Assembly: GCA_963691655.1 (NCBI GenBank)
Contig: OY829326.1
Span: 140,262,998 to 140,326,997 of the forward strand
DNA from: Toxonevra muliebris
Lineage: Eukaryota; Arthropoda; Insecta; Diptera; Pallopteridae
Length of the DNA stretch: 64,000 bases
Reading direction: 5' to 3'
Below the pieces are notes generated by a model. The model did no database searches. It saw nothing but the letters and a program-made list of their open reading frames with translations, and was not told where the DNA came from. How positions within the stretch are numbered: position 1 is the first letter of the stretch; each line of letters opens with the position of its first letter. Shown one piece after another: positions 55,783 through 64,000 of the stretch. A program made the position numbers and the translations under genes.

Positions 55783-56712
55783 ATTTAAAATTGTAAATAT
55801 TAACCAGCAAAATTTTCAATCAATTTTTCAAAATGATAAGTTTTGGATATATAACGCCTCAACTTTGAAAAAATGTTTATATGGAAACTTGGACTATATT
55901 TATATTTTTCATATCTTTTGCGCATTCTCGGATTTGAGATTTTTATATTGTAACTACATACCAAAAAATTGCATTTCTGAGAATGGGGTTCCCTGATAAA
56001 ACTTAAATACGTACATACCTATACATATAAAATATATAAACCACTAAAAATTAAATTATGATATCATAAAACCATTTTTTTTATATATTCGTTCTTTTTG
56101 AAAAAAAAACCCCAACAAATTAGAACGATAATTCCAACAAAAATTTGTTGTAACAAATTTTAATATAAATTGAAATTTTAATTTTGAATTGCTATAGAAA
56201 AAAATATCAGAAATAGTTCGATTGGGATTATTTAAAGCTTAAATATTTCACAAATTACAATAGGTAAAATTGCAAATTTTTGAAAAAACCATAGTGGAAA
56301 ACCGAGACACGTAAACTATACTTTAGGAATACGATGATGTATTTAGTTTTTGCCCAGTACGCCACGTTTGAGATTTTTTATATTGAAATTTGGCAATTTT
56401 TTATTTTTTTTGTTCAATTAATAAAGAATAACTAAAATCATTTCAGAACAGATTTTAGAGTTTTCCCCTTCCAAAAATATATATATATATATATTCTGAG
56501 TTTTTAAAAGGAAGTGTATTAAAATTATTTTTATTTAAAATTACTTTGTAAGCCTTACTTAAGATAAAAATACAAAGTCTACAGAAAAACTGATAACATT
56601 TCCAAAACTAGTTATTTGAAAATTAGGTTAACATGAAGTTTCGAAATCTGAGCACTCTCTCTCTCGACTTTTATACACCTGTTGTACGGGATCATAGATC
56701 AAAGCACTATGT
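55783..56712. other. Gene-free AT-rich intronic stretch
   Basis: It includes a short AT microsatellite near 56478-56494. No exon or classifiable repeat was seen. Confidence 0.4.
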
Positions 56713-56724
56713 ATCAGTGAGACT

Positions 56725-57163
56725 GACGGTCTCGATAGTCTGGTAGATTGTGCACAAGATTTTCACTCATAGGATTGAGGGTTCGATTCCCGTCTTTGTC
56801 TGGTGGTTAATTCTCATAAACTGCTTATATTCCCTATCGAATAGTAGTGAATGAGAATTATAAGAAAGTGTACAAGTACACACCTTGGTTGGTAATGGCA
56901 AAACCACCGAGCTTATAAAAAATAGCCACACAGCCGTTCGGAATCGGTGTTAAATTGAAGGTCCAACCATCGCTACTGTGGTGTAGTGGCAGTGTGCCAG
57001 ACTCTTGTCTCTGGAGACCCGATTCGATTCTCGACTTGGGTATGTTTCTTATCTATCTTTCTTTCTCTCTTCCTTTCTTTCTTTGTTAACTTGGGGCTTT
57101 GGTACAATAGATCTTATTGGTCGCAGTGCCTGACTATCGAGTCGTCCTTCCTTCAAATAATAA
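56725..57163 (+). mobile_element. Full-length composite SINE, second copy
   Basis: It has the same architecture as 7621-8041: tRNA-Glu-like head, body, second tRNA-like module (about 56979-57042, with one base lost before the B box), a CTTT-rich segment and (AAT)n. The flanks ATCAGTGAGACT (56713-56724) and ATCAGTGACACT (57164-57175) are a 12-bp target duplication with one mismatch, so it is somewhat older than the 7.6 kb copy. Confidence 0.8.
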
Positions 57164-59099
57164 ATCAGTGACACTATATGCAAATCATTATTAACGCATA
57201 TTTCAGCATTTTGCTATACTGTCCATTCAATCGCAGCCAATTTGGAAGAAGTTCAACAAAACAACAACGTCAACATCATCATTGCCGTTGTCATCGCAGT
57301 TGTCGTCGTCGTATTCGAGACTTTATCATCGACGATACGTTGCTGCTCGATACGAAAAACCATGAACGATTTTTGTTTTTGTTGTTTTCTATTTTCTGTT
57401 ATTTTTTTTTTTGCTTTTTGTTGTGTTTCTGCTATGTAGTATGAGCTTTTTAGTGATATTTCTTGAGCGGGTTGTATTGTATTTAACAGATAAAATATAC
57501 AAACAGATTTACATATATGCATATATATTTTATATACGAGTATTTATACGATATATGTTTACTTAGCTATATGCACATATGTTAATATATACAAACATAT
57601 AGTATACTCGTACATGTTTCTTTAAATATACATACCTACATATTTCCAATAGTAGGTATATACATACATACATACATATAGTCATCGAATATTTATGTAA
57701 ACGTTGTCGTTGATTCGTGATATTTATAGAAATTATTTGTTTATAAAATACTAATTGCTAATGTGTTAGCGTTGCGTCGTCGTGCATCCAGCAGATATTC
57801 GTATAACTAATATTAGATATGCCAGTCGCATATGAATTGTTTATGCGAGTGTATGTGTGTATCTGTATCTATTCATAAATTCAAATCACATTAGTGCAGT
57901 ACACACATTTAAACGTACATACGACGCAATTTGCATACCCAACCAAAATGAAACAAATGCAAAATCAATGATAACTCGAAGTTGAAGTTGAAGTTGAAGT
58001 CGTCGTCTGGTGTCTCATTATTAATGCAATATTTTGCAAAAATACTTGCATGCATGCATGCATGCATACAAAAACCACACGAAACAATAAATAAATAATT
58101 TATTTTAAACGAAAAACACATTGCGGTAAGCAACAATTTTATATATGAATATTAGCCCTGAAATTGATAACGTTCTTCGTGTATTACACATAAGAAATTG
58201 CAAAAACAACAGCAACAAAAAAATCAAAAATATATATTAATAATCTTTACAAAAAAAAAAGAAAAAAACAATAATAATGAAGAATTATGAACAGCAAAAT
58301 TGATAACGTCGCCCGCCTTGTCTAGAAAGAACAACATGAAAAGTATTCGTAATGTTAGTTAACAATCTTATTATTATTTTTTTATCAACAAAATCAGGTC
58401 ATGGTCTTTTTGCTGGTTGTTTTTTTTTTTGGCAAATTCTTCTTTTATCAAGAATTATTGTGTTTTTTTTTTACCAAGTTTTTAATATCGTTGATAATTT
58501 TTGTAGCGTGTCTAAAGAATTTCTATGCATGCATGTTTGCGTTATAAATTAATTGTAAGCTTAGTTTGTAGTCATTACTCGTAGACTTTATTCAAGGAAT
58601 TAGCATTTATCACATAGCGTTAAGTTTTTTTTTTCTTGAAAATGGTTTTTAATGATTTCTGTTATTGCATTGCAAAAAAAATAAATATTTAGTTCATTCA
58701 AACGAATTGATATAAATAATCATGAGTAGAGAAAAAATGTCCATGTTGTTTTCAATTGACCAATCATAGTCGTTGGTTGCCGTTGAGTGAGAGCAAAATT
58801 GTCTCAATAAGCGCTGTAGAAATATTAACTTTTGCTATCCCTTAATTGTGGCGGAATCGTATTTTCAAATAATAGTCGTATAGAATCAACGACCATAATG
58901 TATGAGGTATATACCGGCAAGGAAGGAAGAAGGGAGGTGGAGGAACGGACGTCTAACAATTTCCTTGGCCCTGCTAGTGGCCTAAACAGAAATGCTTCTG
59001 TGAGGAAGATCGATTGATTGATTTGGGCATTGTGTATTACGACCTTAAAGTTGCAAGCTATTGGACAAGCCAATCTTGCTGAGGAATCTCAGTAGTTGA
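57164..59099. other. Gene-free intronic stretch
   Basis: It contains GTC/GTT-rich low complexity at 57240-57330, CATA-type microsatellites (57655-57680) and CATG repeats near 58048-58066. No exon is supported. Confidence 0.4.
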
Positions 59100-59640
59100 T
59101 CTTACTTCAAGGCTATGATGTCTTTACTTTCTGGGTGGTAGTGCCCTAGATATCTTTTCCTCCTGCGATTGAATGCCTCACAAAGTTTTAGGATGTGTGG
59201 GGTCGCAATTCCCAATTAGTAGCTTTGATTGTCTAAGCTTAAGGAGGTGAGCCCAGTAGGATGACCTACTGCTGCATTCCTCCTCTTTTACGGTGTCTTT
59301 TATGGTTTGAATTCTTATACCTATTAGGGGTTCTGGACCAATGTAGGTTTTAACCGCTGCATTCCTCGCTAGATGGTCTGCTATGGATACCTGTGGGCAC
59401 AGGTAACCAGAATAAGATGAACGTATTACTCTTGCCTAATACATTCAGGAACGCTAGGCATTCCCAAACTAGTTTTGAGGAAATCTCAAAGGAATCTAGA
59501 GCTCTGATGGCGGCTGGACTATCTGAGTATATTACTATGTTTTGCCTTTTACACCCACGTTCGAGGTTAAACTGTTTACAGAGCCGTACAGCAAGAATTT
59601 CCGCTTGGAAAATACTTGGAGTGCTTTCCATAAGCTCCAA
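59100..59640 (-). mobile_element. RNase H remnant of a non-LTR retrotransposon
   Basis: The frame 59640-59350 (-) reads IFQAEILAVRLC (second acidic residue), IVIYSDSPAAIRALDSF (catalytic Asp) and FWLPVPTGIH (GH.GI region). After GIH a frameshift leads into ADHLARNAAVKTYIGPEPL, the expected continuation. It is a dead copy but less decayed than the ones at 8.6 and 22.1 kb. The family is of the I/R1/LOA type. Confidence 0.75.
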
Positions 59641-61288
59641 GTGTTTGGTTTCCGAGTGTTTGGTTTAAAAAAAAAACATTTCCTCTATTATTTTTTTATT
59701 TATTTATTTACTCACTCATTTATTTATTTATTATCACTAGTTTCAAACAAAACAGTCGAACCAATGGACCTGAGGATAAAATCAAGCTACTTTTGCGGCA
59801 CTATATCACCAGCATACGTATGAATTGTTGAGAGCAAAAGTGGTACAAGGCAATTTTGTTTTATTTTGGAATTTCACCACCAGGAAATAACTTTAATCTC
59901 TTTCGATTTCCTGCGAAAGTGCTGTAAGTCTATGTTCAACTCTGTCTTATATATCTAGTGGTCACTGGATTGCATAATTTTGTTTGTTGGGCATGTATTG
60001 GTCAAATTCTAATTTTATTGACTTACATCTACTGAAGTTTTTTTGTTTTTATTTTACTGATTTTTCAAGTATGTACGAATATTTGCGAAATTAAATCAAA
60101 TTTAAGTTAATTGTAAAATAACAATTTTTTGATAATACTAATCTAAATGTGATAAAAAATTTGATTTGATTACGATTACTGAACAAAAATTTATTTGCTA
60201 ACGCATATTCCAGTTGATCATAATCGTAATCAATAACTTCTCTATCTGAATTTTTGAGCTCTTATCAAGAAATATATAAAAGCAAAACACTTAAGATTAC
60301 TTTTAAAATACAATAGAGTTGTATGCCCTAGTCACAGTTTGACCTTGCGCAATACCTATCACAAAAAAACTTTGCAAAAAAAACAGTCCTCCATATGTAT
60401 TTCATTGTGAGTAATGAACTGCCCTTTTAAATCATGTGTCATTAACTTTCATCTTATCGTACGTATGTATGTTTCTATTTATTTCCATTTAATGATAATA
60501 ATTTATATCACTAAAACCGAGCTTTACCAATTATTCGTATATACAAAATACGTCATAAATACATTTCTTTGTGTTGCTGAGCTTATCATTAGTAAAAGGG
60601 CGTTCGCTATTTTTTAAAATTTTAGTTGATAGCGTATAATGCGATATAAAAACCGGAACACTAAAGATTATAGACATTTTTCCCTCATTTCATTTTAAAA
60701 CACATAAGGAATAGAGCATGCATACATACATACGTTCTTTTCTTGGGATTAATTAGAAAATCAGTTGAGGATTTGAGCTCACTAAATTTTATTGCAATTT
60801 GCACTCTCTGAGTGTGAAATCAGGTCAAACTGATACAATAAATCACACAATAAAATATGAAAATATATAATAATTAGAAATTAAACCGAAATTGGAGCCG
60901 CTAGTGAAATACATATACTTTTCTCATTAAAAATCGCTTGTGGTTGGCTAATCATCTACTCAAACTATAAATAAATGAAACTGATACTAGTTGCTATGCT
61001 TAGTTTCAGAGCTATGCCCTTTAAGTATAGTTACTAACTCTACTCTTCTCCGAAGACATATTGATACTATGATACAATATGATGGTATTTAAAAAAACCT
61101 TTTAAAAAAGTACCCCTTAAAGGAGTCTAGGAGTCAATGAGAACTACGAGCTCCATCCATCGCTGTTTTCAGTTTCTAGTTCCCAGTTTGGGTGAAAGTA
61201 GTCAATAGATCCGCATTCAATGGACCTAAATCTATATGGTCATTCCATTCCATTCTAAAAATTCTTGTTGCACAGTCTTATTAAAGTT
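59641..61288. other. Gene-free intronic stretch
   Basis: It has TTTA-type low complexity at 59690-59735. Nothing else is recognised. Confidence 0.4.
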
Positions 61289-61400
61289 ATTATCATTTGA
61301 AGAAAGGACGACTCGAATGGCAGGCACTGCGACCTATAAGATCTATTGTGCCAAAGAGGCAAGAGTTTGGCACTCTGCCACTAGACCATAGTGGCGATAT
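61289..61400 (-). mobile_element. 3' fragment of the composite SINE
   Basis: On the minus strand: CACTATGGTCTAGTGGCAGA (module 2 A box), an internal deletion joining the anticodon region to TTGGCACAATAGATC, then GGTCGCAGTGCCTG, GAGTCGTCCTTTCTTCAAAT and a short TAA tail. 5'-truncated. Confidence 0.7.
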
Positions 61401-64000
61401 TTATGTTATGAATTTGAATATATTTGGTTTGGTTTTGAGGTGTTTCCATCGTAAGATAGCAAATAAATCACTTATGTATTTTGCATTTCTATTTTCCAAC
61501 AAAATTCCAAAATTCAACTAAAATAAAAGTGGTAAGGCCTTCATAAGGCAATCATTTAACTTAGGATCTCTATTTTTGAGGTTTTCTTTCTTCAGACCCA
61601 AGAACCAAAGTAGATATTTCAAATGGAATTTTTTGCAAAAGATTTAATCTATCCACAGAATTTTTTCTCCAATATATCTCAACGAACAAAAATTGGGTTG
61701 GGGAAAAAGATTCAAAAGGTGAACCAGCCCGATTTTAGCCTCGTATACTCTCATCTGTTATAAATTCTCTAGTTTTTTATGCAAAACTGTACGGAATAAT
61801 TCACAACTCGAGTTTTGTCGAATTCCAGTTATTATTATAATTGAAATCTTCATATCCGATTTCATATTGTGTCAAAGTTTTATGAATATCGGTTCAGTGG
61901 TTTACGAAATATTAAAGGAAAAATAGTGCAACTCGACTTGATTACTATTAGCATTTGAATCTTTCCAGTGCTCTCCTGTAAAATTCAAAAAACACACTTA
62001 TGCTGTTATGCCTTGTGACCATCGAATTGTTGTATGAAGCTTGTGAATACCCTAAATGTGTTGAAACTAGTATCGTAAATGATATTGAAAATGGCCCAAA
62101 TCCGAATTTAGCATCCTGAAAATTTTGGAGTTTTGTGGCCAGATTCTGTGATTCAGCTAAAAAATCCATGAGCAATATTTAATTTTTTTCTTCGATTTAA
62201 AAAAAAAAAATCGTATTGAAAAAAGTTACATTTTTCCGAGGAGTTTAGAGCTCCTTTATTTTTGAACTTTTTTGCTAACTGTAAAATATGGCAATCTTAT
62301 CCCAAAGGAGAATAAACAATGCAATTATATTTTAAATCATATTCATATCCGAAACTATCACTTCACTTATCTATTCAATTTAAAAGAAGAAAATAAATGA
62401 CAGTAAGAACTTGAAAAAAAATTCAATATTTTGCAGGTGTTTAGTATAGATTTTCTAGTTATTAATTTCTATCTATGAATAATTTATAAAACAATATTTC
62501 TCCAATTGTGAAATTCTAACGAGATTTTCTTGAAATGCAAATGTCAAATCGATTGTGCTTGGTTTTTAATAGAATAGTTTGAAGTTGGTATATTTTATGA
62601 CGTTTCACATAACATGTGACAAAATAAAATTTTAATATTATAAAGAAATAAGAGTTTAAGCTTGTGACATCATATTCTTAATAATAATAATAATTTTACT
62701 AATGCATACACATTAAATGATAACTAGAAAAACTGATATCGTGAAGCTTTAAAGTAAGTGTGACCACGTTACTGAATAAAATACAGTAGCAGAGAAAAAA
62801 AGCCCAAAACATTTTGCCGGTAGATTTGTGTATATAGAGAATACAATAGCAAGGTAATAAAATAAACAAACAACCGAACAGACTGGTAGACAACCTGATA
62901 TATAAATATGTATATACAGTATTATATAAATTTATGGACACTGATATGCATATAGTATCCAATAACAATTTAATTAACTAAATTGCGAATTGTTAGGTTA
63001 ATGTCATAATTATTGATAAATAAACGAAACTATGTTTATGAAATTTCTTCAATAAAAGTCATCTATTTCGAATAGTACAATAATTTTATATATTTTATGC
63101 CACGGCATCCATTCTCGTATTATAATAGATTATAGACTGCAGTATAAAAATATCTGTTTGCGCTGCTGATAATAAAATTCGAATTCATCGTGCAAGAGAT
63201 AATGATAACATTTGATAATAATATTTGTCATGCTAATGTACGTTTGTAAATATACATGGAATTTAATTGATAAGCACATTTCGAAAAAAATAAACATTAT
63301 AATCCGATAAGATTGCAATGAAAATTACAGGCAATGCTCCATCTTTTGCATATAGAAGTTTTTAATCAATATTATATTTATTTTTATAGTGAATATTTAT
63401 TCGTATGTATATTATATTAGTTAAGAAGAAAAACGTAATTTGTTTCGCTTTAGACTTGCTTCCTTTTCTTATCTTATCTTGCCTTATGGCGGAAAGTTTG
63501 ACTGATAATAATTTATTATCAGTATTGTGTTTTAGTTATATGTATATATGTATGCACATATTTGTATATGATAATGCTATTAATATTTTCATTAAAATAA
63601 TGTATAGTTAGTTAGTTTTGTTTATTTTGTTTTGATTATTTGCGTTGCTTTTATTTTTATTTATATGTATATTTGCTGTTGTTTTTTCATGTCATGCCGT
63701 CGTGTTGAAATTAAATAAAATCTTATCATTACTTGTTATTATTATTAATAATAATTTCGATAAGAATTGTTTTTTTTCTTTGTAGATTTCATTAGAAGGT
63801 AAATATACCATTACGCAATCAGTGAGAGCGATAATATTATAAAAGATAACAAAATATATACACAATAATGATGAACCTTATAGTAACAGGAAGTTTATTA
63901 AAATTTTGCAAACATTGCTTTCTTCAATGATTTCAGAGAAGAAAAAACTATTTATTGCTGTGATTTCTGTTTTTATTGCTTTTTTTTTAAATAAAACAAC
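61401..64000. other. Gene-free intronic stretch to the window end
   Basis: AT-rich. About 61800-61915 resembles a dispersed fly repeat phrase (GTGTCAAAGTTTTATGAATA, then TCGGTTCAGTGGTTT). No exon of the IRF2BP-family gene was found. Confidence 0.4.

Noticed and set aside
57178..57444. ORFs over GTC/GTT-rich DNA
   Set aside because: Frames on both strands arise from trinucleotide low complexity; products are Val or Thr runs.

Overview
The window reads as AT-rich nuclear DNA from a higher fly (Diptera, Brachycera, probably Schizophora). The evidence is one very short and several long introns, an intronless transketolase, recognisable fly orthologues (LIM kinase, Clipper/CPSF30, an IRF2BP-family protein) and dense decayed transposons. 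I cannot name the species. A tephritid would fit, but nothing seen proves it.

All confident genes lie on the minus strand. (1) 18506-20428: an intact, single-exon, 640-codon transketolase-like gene in which the catalytic glutamate of the family is glutamine. (2) 29249-37895: LIM-domain kinase LIMK1, reconstructed as six coding exons whose phases all agree (4383 nt, 1460 codons plus stop). It has two LIM domains, PDZ, kinase and a long low-complexity tail. (3) 41113-42036: intact single-exon Clp (CPSF30), with five CCCH fingers and two zinc knuckles. (4) 47503-49359: the 3' three exons of the IRF2BP-family gene (fly CG11138/Pits) with its C-terminal RING. Its 5' exons are not in the window, so 49360-64000 is most likely part of one very long intron.

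The remainder is gene-poor and full of transposon remains. 1-18 kb holds a foldback MITE with TA duplication, a Myb/SANT-type DNA-transposon remnant, a Tc1/mariner 3' end, a full-length tRNA-Glu-derived SINE with 14-bp target duplications, RNase H and reverse transcriptase fragments of non-LTR elements, and a ~160-170 bp tandem repeat. 20-29 kb is AT-rich with another RNase H remnant and a second SINE family. 38-41 kb carries a SINE sharing its head and body with the first one but ending in a different tail. The 49-64 kb intron contains an 830-bp non-autonomous hAT-like element with a perfect 8-bp target duplication, a possible Tc1/mariner shell, a long inverted repeat, a third full-length SINE, an RNase H remnant and a SINE fragment.

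The genes do not form a pathway. LIMK1 acts on cofilin and actin, Clp on mRNA 3'-end processing, the IRF2BP protein on transcriptional co-repression, and the transketolase-like protein descends from the non-oxidative pentose phosphate pathway. I see no multi-gene novel system. The items most worth checking are the transketolase with a changed catalytic residue, the modular SINE family, the hAT-like element, a pre-miRNA-like hairpin at 4398-4471 and a small divergent ORF beside Clp.
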